Source: Portulaca oleracea (Eukaryota > Streptophyta > Magnoliopsida > Caryophyllales > Portulacaceae). Taken from it: DNA of 64,000 nt. Positions within the stretch are counted from its first letter, which is position 1, and the number at the start of each line of letters is the position of its first letter. Of this stretch, positions 1 to 15,128 are shown in pieces. Below the pieces are notes generated by a model, which saw only the letters and a list, made by a program, of their open reading frames with translations, was not told the DNA's origin and searched no databases. Location of the stretch: the NCBI GenBank assembly GCA_029582165.1, contig CM055889.1, positions 13,386,841 through 13,450,840 of the forward strand. The letters are read 5' to 3'. A program made the translations under genes and the position numbers.

Positions 1-2303
<2,303 letters not shown>

Positions 2304-2321
2304 TCCTCCCCCCCTTAAAAG
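2304..2321 (-). other. Polypurine tract of the left chromovirus
   Basis: On the minus strand this is a G-rich purine run ending GGGGAGGA, directly upstream of the 3' LTR start. This is where plus-strand DNA synthesis is primed in Ty3/gypsy elements. The adjoining minus-strand sequence (2322-2342) encodes the FRGRN-like tail typical of the end of pol in this group. The same tail and tract occur at 38160-38198. Confidence 0.8.
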
Positions 2322-2344
2322 AAGTTTCGTCCCCGAAACTTGCT

Positions 2345-4990
2345 GTTGGTTCAATTGTGTTTGATATACTTTAAAAGACGTGTGGGTAGCTTTCTTCATA
2401 TCTTCCTCGGTTTCCCAAGTGGCTTCTGAGGTGCCTTGATTTGCCCAAAGCACTTTCACTAAGGGACCTTCCTTTGAGCTAAGTCGTTGGATCTTTTGGT
2501 CTAGACTTTGAGTTAATCATTGATCTACGTTGAGATCCTCTGCTACCAACAGAGGTTTTTCTTCAAGAACGTGTGTTGAGCCCAATATATACTTTCGGAG
2601 TTGGGCAACGTGAACACATCAAGAATTTTCCCTAGATTAGAAGGCAAATCTAAACGCTGTACCACTAGATTGGTTTCTTCTATAACGGAGCAAGACCCCA
2701 TACAGCGAGAGCTTACTTTCCCCTTGACATTGAATCTCTGAGCCCCTTTTGTCGGAGAAATTTTAAGGACAACATGATTTCCCCATGTGAAGTTTGAGCG
2801 GTTTGTACCTTCTATCCGCATAGTTTCTTGTCCACTCTGGCCGGTCTGGATATGTTACTGGGTGACTCTGATCTTGTCTGAGGTATCCCGGATTGACTCC
2901 GGACTTATGATTGAGCTCCATTTAATTCTCCCTATCACTACAGGGTACAACCTTTCCTGTCATAACATGCTTCCAAGGGAGCTATCCGTATGGTAGACTA
3001 CCGTCTACTACTATGAGAAAACTCTATGAGCGGGAGAGCTTTATCCCAAATTCTTTGGAGATTTAGGGCGCATGCGCGCAATACATTCCCTGTGATCTGG
3101 TTCACTCTTTCGGTCTGGTCATCGCTCTCTGGGTGGTCGGAACTACTGTAATTAAGGTTAGTACCGAAAGCTCTTCGTAAGGCGCTTCAAATTGCGATTG
3201 AAACCATGAACCTCCATCAGATACTATGCCTTTCGGAATTCCATGTAATCTAACGATCTCTTGCGTGTAAATATTCGCTAACTTATCTATCTTCCATCCT
3301 TCATGGATAGGAGCGAAATGTGCCCACTTGGTAAGGCGATCCGTAATTACTCAAATGTCCTTCCTTCTAGGAGATGTGAGGGGTAATTCCTTGTTGGGAT
3401 CCATAGAAATTGATTCCCATTTCCACGTGGGACTTTCTAAGGGTCTAAGTTGACCTGATGTTCTTTAACGTTCTACCTTGCCCCTTTCTGACATGTCAAA
3501 CATTGATCCCCATAGCTAGCTACACCTCCCTTCACGCTAGGTCACCAAAAGTGCTCTTTTAAACCTCTATACATTTTTGTACCCCCAGCATGTACAGAGT
3601 ACAGCGAATTGTGGCCTCCTTCTAAAAACTTAAACCTTAAACTTCCCTTATCGGCACACATAGTCTATTCTGAAACCTTAGGGTTTTGTTTTCATGGACT
3701 AAAAATCCGAGTATCCCCTTTGTGGCTAGATTATCCATAATCCTCTTGAGTTTTGGGTCACTCATTCGTTTCATCTTGAGTTCCTCCATGATGGACGGTT
3801 ATAGGAACATCGCAACCAGTCTCTTGGCCACGTCCCTATGCTTTACCAGCTCAATGCTCTCTCTATTCAGCTTTTGCCGCATTTTGGGATGAATTTCAAG
3901 ACAGGTCAACATCTCATGCTGGGTCCTCTGCTCAAAGCATTTGCTACCGTATTGCCTTACCGGGATGGGGTTGGATATCTAAATCATAATCCTTAATGCA
4001 TTCTAACCACTTTCGTTGCCTTAGGTTCAACCTCCTTGAGTGAACATACACTTGAGACTCCTGTGATTCGTAAAGATTGCATTAGGGACCCCTTAAAGGT
4101 AAAGCCTCCAAATTTTCAGGGCAACACCATTGCTGCTAACTCTAGGTCATGCGTTGGGTAATTCTTTCAGCTGACTTTAATTGCTGTGACGCATAGGCTT
4201 TCACCTTGTCATTCTATATCAGCACACACCCCAGCCCTTGATGAGTCGCATCACTATATACCACATACTCCTATCCCTCCTCGGGAAGTGACAACACTGG
4301 GGCGGTGGTTAGCCTTTCCTTGAATACTTGAAAGGCTTCTTCGCACCTGCCGGTCCATTCGAACCGGGTTGACTTCTTGAGCGAATTGGTCAATGAAAGA
4401 GCTATCTTAAAAATATTCGGAGCAATTCTCCTATAATATTCGGTCATACCTAAGAAGTTTCGAACTTCAGTAACCGTAGTGGGTCTTGCCCAATTCTTAA
4501 TGGCGAATACTTTGTTAGAGTTCACTCAGATCCCTTCATGGGTCACTATATGTTCCCAAAAATCCTAACTTTTTGAACCAAAATTCACACTTTGAGAATT
4601 TTCGCATACAGTCTTTGCTCCCTTAATGATTCTAGCACCAATTCTCAATTGATTCCCATGCTCTTCTCGGCTTTCCGAATATACCCAAGTATCATCACTA
4701 AACCCCACTGCAACTTAACCAGATAAGGTTTGAACACTCGGTTCATCCTACCCGTACATACTGTTGGGGCATTCGTAAGTCGAAAAGGTATCCTGGTAAA
4801 TTCATAATGCCCATATCTTATCCTAAGAACAGTCTCAGGGATATTCTCAGCCCTAACTCTGAGAGAATAGTGTCCTAATCGCAAACCAATCTTAGATAAC
4901 ACTCTTGCCCCTTGGGGTTAGTCGAATAGTCCATCGATTCTTGGGACGGGTACTTGTTCTCGTTCGTACTCAACTTTCGGTAGCCAAAGT
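2345..4990 (-). pseudogene. Decayed gypsy pol (RT, RNase H, integrase, chromodomain-like tail)
   Basis: The minus strand carries recognisable pol pieces in several frames. RT lies at about 4990-4640, with [12 protein letters not shown] and frameshifted SDD active-site remnants. The RT to RNase H connection (4525-4271) carries NFLGMTEYYRR and FEWT. The integrase zinc-binding remnant CLTCQ is near 3500, the catalytic-core remnant with a DDQTERVN word near 3130, and the integrase C-terminus with SPTKGAQRF at 2821-2543. A tail near 2470-2345 with the words VKVLWAN and EATWE resembles a chromodomain. Stops and frameshifts occur throughout, so no functional protein is expected. Confidence 0.85.
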
Positions 4991-6604
4991 ATAGCCTTCT
5001 CTATCATGCACGTATAAGACTTGGTCATTGTATTCGTCTGACATGGGTATGCTGTTTGTTCATTCCTTCCATATGTCTCCATGATATCGTATCTCATCCT
5101 AAGGTTACGGTCAGTATCGTGACGAACACCTTACGCTGGTTGTTCATAGAACCTTGAATTCATTTCTCTTTGCATCGCTTTGTAAGACAAGCCATTGTCA
5201 GCGGGCATTACTATCTCCCAATAGCCCCAAAACACTGGATTTTACTTCTGTTAATTATCTGAACACTCTCTTCCCTTCATAGATTGTATAGCAGGCACGT
5301 TTTCTTTCTCAAATATATCCATATGATCTCTATTGCCTTGAAAGAGGAGCTAGCCTTTCTCCAAGCGTTCTATGTTCTTGACTTTATGAATCCTTAATCG
5401 TAAAAAGTTTTGACTCGAAGGTCCCTAGTATTCTCCCTGAACAGCTGTTTCTCTAAATTTACCATTTTACATGAGGTACCTCGATAGTTCCTAACAACTA
5501 TCTCTTTTACTTACTTTATTAGACTTACCTCCTGACATCTATTTCCTATAAAAGGCACTAACAGCGGAGGAAAAACATGATAACAGGAGATGCCATCAAT
5601 AAGAGGTAAGAACAAGAATTTTGAAGTTAATAACGGCAAAGATTCACACCGATAAATTTAAAGCTTTAAGATTGCATGGAGGGATGCAGAATTCTTGATC
5701 CAACGACACATGTATATCCATTAAGGAAACGAGGATCAACAAAAGATAGCATATTTGACAAGGATGATGATTACAATGATTTCATGAACAAGGAAATTCA
5801 TAAGTACATCGAAATAAGCTTGATTTGGAAAGGACAAATATCGATCGGCCTTACGATTTCCGAATTAAGACAATTAAAGTTTGGAATGTATGAATACTTT
5901 GTAGTAAGTTTCTGGAATGATAGAGCATAAGTTATTGATCCTGAACAAAGTTTTGACTTGTGTGGAAGCTAAGCTTTGAAAATAGTGTACAGATTCATGA
6001 TAGAACATGACCATCACCTTAAAAAGATAAATCTTAGCGAGTAAAAAGGGTCATATGAATCCAATGAAGTCTAATTCTGAAGAAATAACGAGCGAATAGA
6101 AGTCAAAAGCAGGTAATGGTCGTGAAGGAATTGATCATGGATTGTAACGAGCCACAAAAGGCAGGTTATTGAATGCCTTAACATACTGGACTGGTAACAA
6201 CGATAGGATCTGATAAGAATTCTAGAGAATGGACTATGGTAGGTAACAAGAAACTTGGATTTCAATATTGCGATGAGAGGGTAAACTTTACTAGGAGGAT
6301 GTACAATGAGCAGGAATAAAAGTTGAAGTTGAGCGATGAACTTGAAGTATAATGGCCACGCAGAAGAGGTTTGGTCCTCACGATGGTTGTTCATCAATAG
6401 CTTCCCACCAAATGTCAGCTTCTTCTATCCAAGTGGCGGGATGAGTATGTGCCTGGGCATCTCTTGCATTAAAACCTAAAGTGTCAGGGTATGGCAGTGG
6501 ATTAGAAGTGATAGAACCTAGGGATGACTCAGGATGTGTAGCTATTCCCAGGTTAGGTTAAAGACCTAGTAGTTCAAGTTGGTTTTCCCGATCCTTGATA
6601 CATG
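4991..6604. other. Non-coding or unrecognised interior of the left chromovirus
   Basis: This lies between the recognisable RT and gag pieces, where protease and the rest of gag should be. I see no retropepsin or zinc-knuckle motif. The one open stretch on the plus strand (5676-5930) has no recognisable domain. Decayed internal sequence is the simplest reading. Confidence 0.5.
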
Positions 6605-6940
6605 TTACAAAATTACCACGGAGTACACCCTTAGGCTCTTGGTTGACTTCATGCTCGTCGGGATCCATGTCCCAAAGTAATTGAGGCACCATGCGTGTCG
6701 ACCGGGTTCTCCCCGAAGGAGTAGCTGACGGTAGCAGCTTCTTACATCATCCCACGGGCTCTCGTGGGGAAGGGTGGCAACAAGCAACAAGCTCGGCACT
6801 CATCGTTGCGATACTCAAATTGCGGATTAGCCGCACAATGGATATCGAAGGCGCCTTGCAACTTCTTGAGATGGACTTGGATGTTGGTTTTGGGCTCCAG
6901 TAACATCGCGTAGAGGTTGGGAAAACGGGTCACGATTGTG
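6605..6940 (-). pseudogene. Gag remnant of the left chromovirus
   Basis: Minus-strand frames contain YAMLLEPKTNIQVHL and, after a shift, CLLVATLPHESPW. Both align by eye with a piece of the other chromovirus at 25041-25304 (YAMLMKPKDSVSVHV, CLLAFLSHAHPW). Position between primer site and pol fits gag. The frame breaks within 200 bp of its start. Confidence 0.6.
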
Positions 6941-7693
6941 ATCCATCTATGTTCTATGTTCTATGTAACGTTGACAAAAAGTTTTAATAACTTTGACGTT
7001 GATAGACTTTGTTGAAAGAATTTAAACAAATGAGAATTGAGGCAAGGTCCGAGACTCAACCAACTTATCCCTCACTGACTTAAAAGGGAACTCTTGTTCC
7101 ATCTCATGATTATCGTAACCTTACTATCCTTGGATCGTATTGATCATTTGTATCATATAGACATCTTTAAACATTTCACTATACACCTTGGTAAAGCATT
7201 TAGCCCCTAATTTGAACTCTACATCAATCCCATTTGGAATTGGACTTATAAATTCTTATTTGGAAGACTAAAGTCTCCTTTAAGGACTACTTCAACGTGC
7301 TTTGCATCCAACGCGGCACTTATACACATAACATACTTCACTCATACCGAACTTTTAAGTTAAGCACAACTTGTACTTGGGTTTTCTTAAATTCGCTACT
7401 AAACTTTCTAATTTCTGCAGAAATTTCGGCAGCACTTCCCCTATAAATAGAGCTATCCCCAAATTTTTCATAACTTTCATACCTGCAAGAAAACATTTAC
7501 ATTTCATATACTTATCTAGAGCTTCAAGCTCAACATCCATCCCAACAATTTCACATATTTCCAAACTCAATCCATAAAGGACTCATATACCCATACGGGA
7601 CACATATGTCACCACACCCAATATCCATACTTCACAAATGCATATCCCAATCGCTTAGGAATTTCTAAATCCTCAAATCCTTCTTATAACTCC
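6941..7693. other. Leader region of the left chromovirus
   Basis: This 750-bp stretch lies between the primer site and the gag remnant, where the untranslated leader of a gypsy element lies. No gene or distinctive repeat was seen in it. Confidence 0.5.
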
Positions 7694-7705
7694 GCTCTGA
7701 TACCA
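7694..7705 (-). other. tRNA-iMet primer binding site of the left chromovirus
   Basis: The minus strand reads TGGTATCAGAGC, complementary to the 3' end of initiator tRNA-Met. It lies four bases from the LTR end at 7710. It fixes the element's orientation and the inner LTR boundary. Confidence 0.88.
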
Positions 7706-7709
7706 CAAC

Positions 7710-10700
7710 TGTAACGCCCCAACCTTAATCACAAGATTAAGACTATACTTTAGAATCCCAAACCCATGATTAGCGCAGTGGAACACCTTGGGTCGAGGCA
7801 TTACCGCCGTCCCCACTCGACAAGGCAAAAACACAAAACCACAATATAACAATCCACCATAAATCAGACTTAACTCCATACAACACAATCGCTAAACTTA
7901 AAGTACAAATACACTATACAACCTTTAATTAAACATATCATGTAGACTTTCCACAACCGAGTGGCCTTTAATGCTCTTGAGTAACCTTGAATACCGATCT
8001 CCGATCGCTTTAGAGAACTACCTGCACTGACAACTTACTCCCGCTTAACCTCGTCTTTAACACAGGAGCTCGGACCGCCTAAAACAAAACATTGAAATAC
8101 ATTCGCAAAGTGAGTGGGAAACACTCAAGACGTAAACCTCCAACACGCCAACCGCTCAAAACGGTTTTGAGTCACGCCACATTTAAATTCATTTTGAAAA
8201 CGGGAAGGGGACATAAAGCATGCTAAACCATTGAATACTTTAAGCTATAAAAGTTCTATGCATATGCTGTACTTAACATTGAAATGATTTCATATAGTAA
8301 GATGTGGTATCCCTTTTAGATCGATGCCGAAACATCTCACGCACGTACGCCCAAACCGATCTCGAGTTTGGATGGGTGATCTAGGCGATCGACATCGCCA
8401 GTCAAGATTACTCCGATAGGAGCCTGTAAAATGCTAGACTTCACTCTAGCTACTGTAGAATAGGTGTCGGGACCACTTATAAAACGATAAAATCATTAGA
8501 ACATATAACTATGTAATAAAACTGTACTTGACTTTTAATAGAAGCAAGAGTTGGACAATTTGCGTACCTTAAAACGATGCAAAGCTTGGTGGCGCGTCTC
8601 GGGCTCGGGATGGCTTGGGTGGCTTGAGAACTATGCAACGGAGTAGAAGACTTGAACCGAAAAGGGTTCTTGGTGAGTTGCAAGACTTTAGAAATATTTC
8701 AGTGTAATAGGAAATTTCAGGTTTTTCTTAAATGAAGTTTTTAGCATAACTTGGGCTAGAAAACTCGGAATTAAGCAAGCGAGTACTTCCAGGAATAGGG
8801 AAAATTAAGTTCTACAACTTTGTCAACAGGACCGAGGTCCAAAAATGAAAGGAAATGCTTGAAAAACAGCCCGGACAGAAGCTGTAGATCGGTCACTTAA
8901 AACCTCCAGTTTGAACTTTTAGTGTGAAACTCGGACTGAAATCTATAATAGCTTAACGTAAAGCTTTGGAAGGCGTAGACTAACTTGAATGACCTGAATG
9001 ATATAATATGAACTTTGAATCTTTGAAGGTTAATAAGGATTTATTAAACTTGTTAAACTTGTAATGAAATGGTCGTCAAACGACGAAGAAAACTTATAAG
9101 AAGGTCGTAAGATTTTTGGAACAATGCAACGGAGTTGAGTACTTGGGAGAAGGTTACTCCCTAAAGCTCATTGATGATCAATGAAAGTCTTTATCCCGAT
9201 ACACATCTAAATTCTATGAGTTTCAATCCTTACGTCACGATGAGATCACTTAACTTCATATATATTAACGTTACTCCATGACTTGCTATGAATAACCAAA
9301 TCTTTCGGGGGTATCTCAGTCACCAACTTGACATACTTCAACTTAAAATACATATCCAAATTCTCTTAACATTGACACAAAGGTCATTACATGCTTAGAA
9401 CCCTTAATTGGTTCACTACTATTCACAAGGTAAGAATTTGATAACTAAAATTCTGGGTAAATCTCAAATTACAGCCCTTTAGTCTAAGGCTCATATCTCT
9501 CACTCCCGAAATCCGATAAATGCAAACTTTATGTTTCTGGAAAGCCCAAAGAGTGACCTAAAACTCTTATGTTTATCATTAAAACCAATAAGATCTCTAA
9601 AGGGACGAAAAGTGGCCATTAATTCAGACACTCACTTAACATTCTGGGTAGAACCCGTTTTATAATCCCTCAATGAAAACTCCATATCTCTTAATCCCGA
9701 TATCGTATGGACGCATAATATACCTTTTCGGAAAGCTCAACATGTTACCTAAAACTTTTATGTTCAATATTAAGGCCAACAAGGAGTCCAAATGGCTGAA
9801 ATTCTTGTGTTTTCTTACTGACTATACTCCCGTCATAAATTGTACCCCTTGTACTAAAATGGCCATAACTCGGGTTATACACAACGAAATCTCGAAATTC
9901 CAAAGCCAAAAGTTAGCTAATCAACTAGGCTATCATTTCCAACAAAAATCTGGGCATTCCCTTGTAAAAATCTGATTACAACCAGGATCTGTTTTTGGCC
10001 CTCTCAAGCTACATGTATGTCTCCAATGGCTTCCAACTTGTATTAATTTATAACCAAACCCCAAATTAGCTATCATCCATTAAATTTCCAGAATTTAACC
10101 TCTTAATCCTGCTCAATCAAGACCTTAAAACTTACATGCAAAAGCTAATTCACATATTCAATAACAATACAATCCTTAAACATTCAAAATCAACCCAACT
10201 CACATGTATAAATCCCCAAATTCAAACCCTAACTTAACCACAATATAAATTCATACTTAGAACTCATAAAAGAGATGAAAAACAACAATTATACATAATT
10301 TAAACATGAAAATCTGATTTGGAACATAAAGCTTGAGTTTAGGGTTTGGATGTTATACCACTTAGAGGAGAATTTGAGGAAGTAAACAAGAGGAGAGGGA
10401 AGAGGAGGCTTGAAGGTCGCTGAACCATCTCCCCATTACTGAATCTGGCCGAAAACGCACGAGCAGAGGGGCTGGGCTGCGTGCGGTGGTCGGTCGTGGA
10501 GCTTGAAGAAAAAGAGTGAGGGTTTGAGAGTTTAGTGAGAGCAATTGAATGAAATAAAACCAAATAACCCTCTTCCTTTCTAACTTAATACTACTACAAT
10601 TATACCACTCCTTTTTAATTTATCACTTAAAACATTACTAAGCCAAACCAATTAAAATTAGCTTAGGTAAAATAATTGGTATTAACCCGGATAAGGTTAA

Positions 10701-11021
10701 TTAATAATAACTTGGGTAGATAAATCGGTAGAAGGTCAAATAAAGTAATTTGACTTTAAATGCGATGGAATGGATTAATAAAATTTAGAATCAAATAAAA
10801 CAACCGAGTGGTGTACTATTTAGGACCATAAAAATGAACAATAGAAATATAATTAGGATACTTAGACAATTCGAAGTATAACCGAAAGGCACATAAAAAC
10901 TATCGTAACTTTCCCCGGTCAAAACCGTAAAGTCGAGAATCGTAAAATAAATTATATAACTTATCTTAGAAATAAATATTCATAACTTTGTGATGGGAAA
11001 TAATAATAATACTATAACTCT

Positions 11022-11097
<76 letters not shown>

Positions 11098-11250
11098 CCC
11101 ATTTCGCCATCTCCTTGCTCGAGACCTGTCACACATAAATACATAACTATAACAATAAAGTAAAATAGAAAGAAAAATTTTATAGCGTATTTTGGCTAAT
11201 TACTGTGATCAAGGCCCTTAATTAACACGGGTTTAGGGCGGGTTGTTACA
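7710..11250 (-). repeat. 5' LTR of the left chromovirus (3541 bp)
   Basis: The plus-strand copy begins TGTAACGCCCC and ends GGTTGTTACA, giving the expected TG...CA ends. It lies next to the primer site at 7694-7705. It contains a TA microsatellite (about 11027-11093) and several degenerate modules with words such as GGAAAGC and CATAACTC (see findings). Short ORFs inside it, including 9673-9975 and 10339-10563, have no protein signature and are LTR sequence. The terminal motif is shared with the LTR ends at 34430 and 42693, which marks one broad LTR family. Confidence 0.9.
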
Positions 11251-11629
11251 TTATAAGATCAATGAATCGGATAAGTGCATATACTCTAAGTTTGAGAATG
11301 GAAAAGGGGTGATCATATGCTTATACGTTGATGACATGTTGATCTTTGGGACCGACATGGAACAAGTTAATAAGACCAAAGAATTTCTATCCTCAAAGTT
11401 CTCTATGAAGGACATGGGTGAAGCGGATGTAATTCTTGGTATTAAGATCATTAGAAATAATGATAGAATAAGTTTATCTCAAGAGCATTACATTGAGAAA
11501 ATTTTGAATAAGTTTGGAGGTGATAAGATATATCCGGCAGTGACACCTTATGATTCAAATAAGAAACTAGAAAAAAATTTGGGTTCTCCGGTTAATCAAC
11601 TTGAATATGCTAAGTTGATTGGAAGTCTC
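11251..11629 (+). pseudogene. Copia reverse transcriptase, split fragment
   Basis: The frame contains the copia RT active site CLYVDDMLIFG, then DMGEADVILGIKI and LSQEHYIEKIL, all typical of Ty1-copia pol. The reading frame is open from the chromovirus border to the insertion point and ends inside the conserved LEYAKLIGS segment. The interruption is structural, not decay: there is no internal stop. Confidence 0.9.
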
Positions 11630-13000
11630 TGATAACTGCGTTTTATGACTATCTTTTTAGGGGTTTTTGATAGTGAATTAGGGATAACTTTGATTGTAAA
11701 TGTTGATTTATACCCCCTATTTCTCTATTATGCTCGGTGTTGTTGTTTTTGATGAAAACCTATAGATTTGGGAATAAAACACCCGCTTTGGGAACATTTC
11801 TGGCAGATTTCAGGACACCACGGGCCTCCAAATGTCAAGACCAAACCGTGGCATGAATTTGGGATGAAACAGAGCGACCAGTGGCAACCACGAGCAGCCG
11901 TGGTGATCACCACGGTCCATGTACGGATTGTACGGACTGTACGGACTGAGACGGACTGCCTATGTAGATTGGTTGTTTTCGCGAGTAGAAAAGGGGGCAA
12001 GCGGCGGTTTTTCGATATTGAGTCATTTCCTATCATTTTTTTCCTTCGCTCTTTGGCCGTTAAGGAGAGAAAAGAGAGCCCTCATACTTCCATTCTACTC
12101 CTCTTTCCCACCATCAAGATTGAAGATCGAATCGATTCAAGAGATACCAAGATCAAGATTCGCGAAGGAAAGGAGCGACGCTCGTGGAGAAGGTTCTACC
12201 TCGGGATCGAAAGGCTCGACGGGTTGTATTCTTTGCAATTCTATTCTTTCTATTTTATTTCCTTCTTAGTTTTGAGATTCGATTATGATGCTTGGAACTT
12301 GTTTTGTGTTTTCATTGAATATGAGTGAGTAGATTTCTTGAATTCTAGGGTTTTGCAACCCGAAACAATGTAGTTTGATTGAATATTATTAGTTTGTGCA
12401 TGAATTCTTGATTTGAATCAATAGAAGGTTGTGTTTTCCCTGTTCATGTGTGTTCTTTGAGCACTCGAATACTCATGAGTAAGTGATTAACCTGAGAAGT
12501 ACTGAAAGGTGAATTAGGGTAATCTGACTACCAATCTGTCTACCTAGGCTTACGAAAGTTGAAAAAGGAGTAGTAAACTAGGGAATCATTAGATAACCTG
12601 ACTTTTTGAGACCTTCAATTCTGATTAACCTAAAAGGAAGACGAAAGTTGTTGATTAGGTTGTTTAGAGAATAATTCTATTTAGCATCGAAAGGGCGATA
12701 GGATTCAGAGGTTGTCGATTCTTGATTCGTTCTTGAATGTATGATTGTGCAGGCTAGGTTTTAGTAATTGAACTCGTTGTTAGGTTAGCATTTCCTTAGA
12801 AGTCTTTCTCTCTTGATTAGAACCTTTGATTGTTTTTCTCTGCTTTATTAGTTTATTTAGTTTTCTAAAATCTTCCAAAACTGAAAACCTGATTAGCTTA
12901 GCAATCATGATAGAGATTAGTTTATTGAGCTGCTAATTGAGTCCCTGTGGGATCGACCTTGACGTGCTACTACGTACACCGTGCGCTTGCGGCCCTGTCG
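11630..13000 (+). mobile_element. Solo LTR (1371 bp) with 5-bp target duplication GTCTC
   Basis: The insert begins TGATAACTGCG. It is flanked by GTCTC at 11625-11629 and 13001-13005, and it splits the copia RT frame. No primer site or coding region is attached, so it is a solo LTR left by LTR-LTR recombination. Its 3' end holds the CCCTGTGGGATCGACC word common near the ends of Athila/Tat-type LTRs; lineage is inference. The final bases (TGTCG) are not the canonical CA. ORFs at 11768-12328 and 11919-12269 lie wholly inside it. A partial second copy is at 14186-15068. Confidence 0.85.
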
Positions 13001-13005
13001 GTCTC

Positions 13006-13635
13006 ATGTATGTTATGACAAGTACAAGGCCAAATATTGCTTATGCAATTGGCATGTTAAGCAAGTTTACAAGTAATCCGAGTAATATGCATTGGTTTGC
13101 AATTTGGAGAGTATTAAGATATTTAGCTGGTACTAAAGGCTATCAATTCACCTATAAGGGAGAACCTTCGGTATTAGAAGGATACTCGGATGCGAGTTGG
13201 ATTAATAAAGGAGATTTCTCCTCTACCAGTGGTTGGGCGTTCCTATTAGGAGGTGGAGCGGTTTCTTCGGGATCTAAGAAACAAGCTACTATATCTTCGG
13301 AATTAGTAGCATTATATGCTGCTTGTAAGGAAGCGGAATGGTTAAGGAACTTATTATTGGGAATACCGGTTTGGTATAAGCCAATGGCTCCTATCTCAAT
13401 TCATTGTGATAGCAAGTCTACTCTTGATGTTGTGTATAGTCATGTCTACAATGGCAAATCAAGGCATATTGGTTTAAGACATGCTTACGTACATCAACTT
13501 ATAAGGAATGGAGTAGTGACTTTAAGTTATGTCAAATCAAAAGAAAATATAGTCGATTCTTTAACCAAAGGATTGACTAAATATTTGATAATAAGTACTT
13601 CAATAGGGATGGGTTGTAGCTCAAAGAACTACTAA
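13006..13635 (+). pseudogene. Copia RT tail and RNase H, split fragment
   Basis: This opens at the segment with TRPNIAYAIGMLSKF and continues into RNase H with the catalytic words YSDASW, SSELVALYAACKEAEW and HCDSKS, ending near SLTKGL. Length and order fit the C-terminus of copia pol. Bases before 13006 in the same open frame belong to the inserted solo LTR. No stop occurs until 13635, so copia coding capacity was good when the insertions happened. Confidence 0.9.
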
Positions 13636-13778
13636 TCACAACAAAGACCCAACTTTACGAATTTGAATACCACCAATTTCTAAAATTCAAATGAGTACGA
13701 AATTGCTTAAATTAGTAGGAAGCATCGTTTTTATCCCAAGGTCAAGTGATGCTTAGAAAATCTGTAATGATAAGAGGT

Positions 13779-14185
13779 TGAGTTGGACTTTGTGGGAAGC
13801 CTAATTACAGGGGTGGTATAATTACAACGTCTACCTATGTAAGTGTAATGTGTGGCCGCATAAAGGAACTATGAGCTAAAGTTCCGAAACACTTATGAAG
13901 GATAAGAGGGTGGAAGTCTCCTATAAATAGGAAACATTCTAAGCTATTTGAGACACACCATTCTAAGATAATCACAACCTCATTCTTATCTAGACTGCAG
14001 CTATACTTGAGTGATTCAAGTGAGAACCTATTTCTTGAGTGTTACAAGAGCTAAGTTTTATCCCTTTGAACATTTACGGTATAGTAAATAATTCTTAAGG
14101 AAAGTGAGTACTAGGCCACGACTCTTAGCGTTATCCAAGCGAGTTTCCATTGTTCTATATACCGTTTACTCCCTTTCCTCCAACA
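13779..14185 (+). repeat. Copia 3' LTR (about 407 bp)
   Basis: The right end (CCTCCAACA, 14185) is fixed by the resumption of the host LTR family at 14186. The left end is uncertain: a purine-rich run (AAGAGG) precedes a TG at 13779. A TATA-type box is at 13921-13930. The length fits short copia LTRs. Bases 13636-13778 are the 3' untranslated part of the element. Confidence 0.65.
13921..13930 (+). promoter_or_regulatory. TATA box in copia LTR
   Basis: CTATAAATAG matches the plant TATA consensus and sits in the expected U3 part of the LTR. Confidence 0.5.
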
Positions 14186-15068
14186 CACCTTTCAGTACTT
14201 CTTAGGTTAATCTCAAACTTACAAATATTCAAGCCCTTAAGAATATTCATAAACATGGAAAACACAACCTTCTATTGATTCTAATCAAGAATTCATGCAC
14301 AAACTAATAATATTAAATCAAACTACATTGTTTCGAGTTGCAAAACCCTAGAATTCAAGGAAACTACTCACTCATTGTCAATGAAAGCACGAAACAAGTT
14401 CCAATCAACACAATCGAATCTCAAAACTAAGACGGAAATCGAAAAGAAAGAATAGAATTACAAAGAGTACAACCCGTCGAATCTTTCGATCCCGGGGTAG
14501 AACCTTCTCCACGAACGTCGCTCCTTTCCTGCTCGAATCTTGATCTTGGTTTCTCTTGAATTGATTTGATCTTGAATCTTGATGGTGGGGAATAGGAGTA
14601 GAATGGAAGTATTAGGGCTTTCTTTCTCTCCTTGACGGCCAAAGAACGAAGGTAGAATGATAGAATAATCAATGAATCTCGAAAAACCGTCGATGCCTTC
14701 TTTTTCTACTCGCGAAAACAACCGACCTACACACGCAGTCTGCCTCGGTCGGTACATGTCTGTACCACGGACCATGGCCTTCCCCACGGGCTGCCGTGGT
14801 GGCCCTTGGTCGACCAGTTCTTGCTCCGTTTCGTCCCAAATTCATGCCACGGTCTGTTCTTGATATTTGGAGGCCCGTGGTGTCCTGGAATCTGCCATAA
14901 ATGTTCCCAAAGCTGGTGTTTTGTTCGCAAATCTGCAAGTATTCATCAAAAACAGAAACACCGAGCATAATAGAGAAATAGGGGGTATAAATCGAGATTT
15001 ACAATCAAAGTTATCCTTTATTCACTATCAAAATCTCCTAAGAACATAGTCACAAAAGGCACTTATCA
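14186..15068 (-). mobile_element. Partial LTR of the same family as 11630-13000, minus strand
   Basis: Read on the minus strand from 15068 it begins TGATAAGTGCC and follows the 11630-13000 sequence through its TATACCCCC, GAACAAAACACC and GAAGTACTGAAAGGTG words. It stops at 14186 because the copia element is inserted there. The missing ~490 bp should lie left of the copia element, outside the window. The ORF 14427-14968 region is part of this LTR. Confidence 0.85.
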
Positions 15069-15128
15069 TTAGAAAAAGTGGATTGATTTGAGATTAAAAT
15101 AATATTATTTGAATTTCTTTTTGATTTA

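Larger units (their letters stand above)
11251..14185 (+). mobile_element. Ty1-copia retrotransposon, 3' half, interrupted
   Basis: Bases 11251-11629 encode the C-terminal part of a copia reverse transcriptase. Bases 13006-13635 encode the rest of the RT tail and RNase H. A copia-type LTR follows to 14185. The 5' part lies left of the chromovirus, outside the window. The solo LTR at 11630-13000 interrupts the frame. Removing it together with one 5-bp duplication brings both halves into the same frame. The element itself sits inside another LTR (14186-15068), which resumes directly after its end. Confidence 0.88.

Noticed and set aside
7694..7705. tRNA gene (GCTCTGATACCA also at 45815, 53359, 55953 and 36165)
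   Set aside because: Only the tRNA 3' complement is present, always next to an LTR end. These are primer binding sites.
11768..12328. 186-codon ORF on the plus strand
   Set aside because: It lies wholly in a solo LTR, and its counterpart in the second copy (14427-14968) is broken in different frames. No domain is visible.
12937..13005. First residues of the copia RNase H ORF (PCGIDLDVLLRTPCACGP)
   Set aside because: These codons belong to the end of the inserted solo LTR and are not part of the copia protein.
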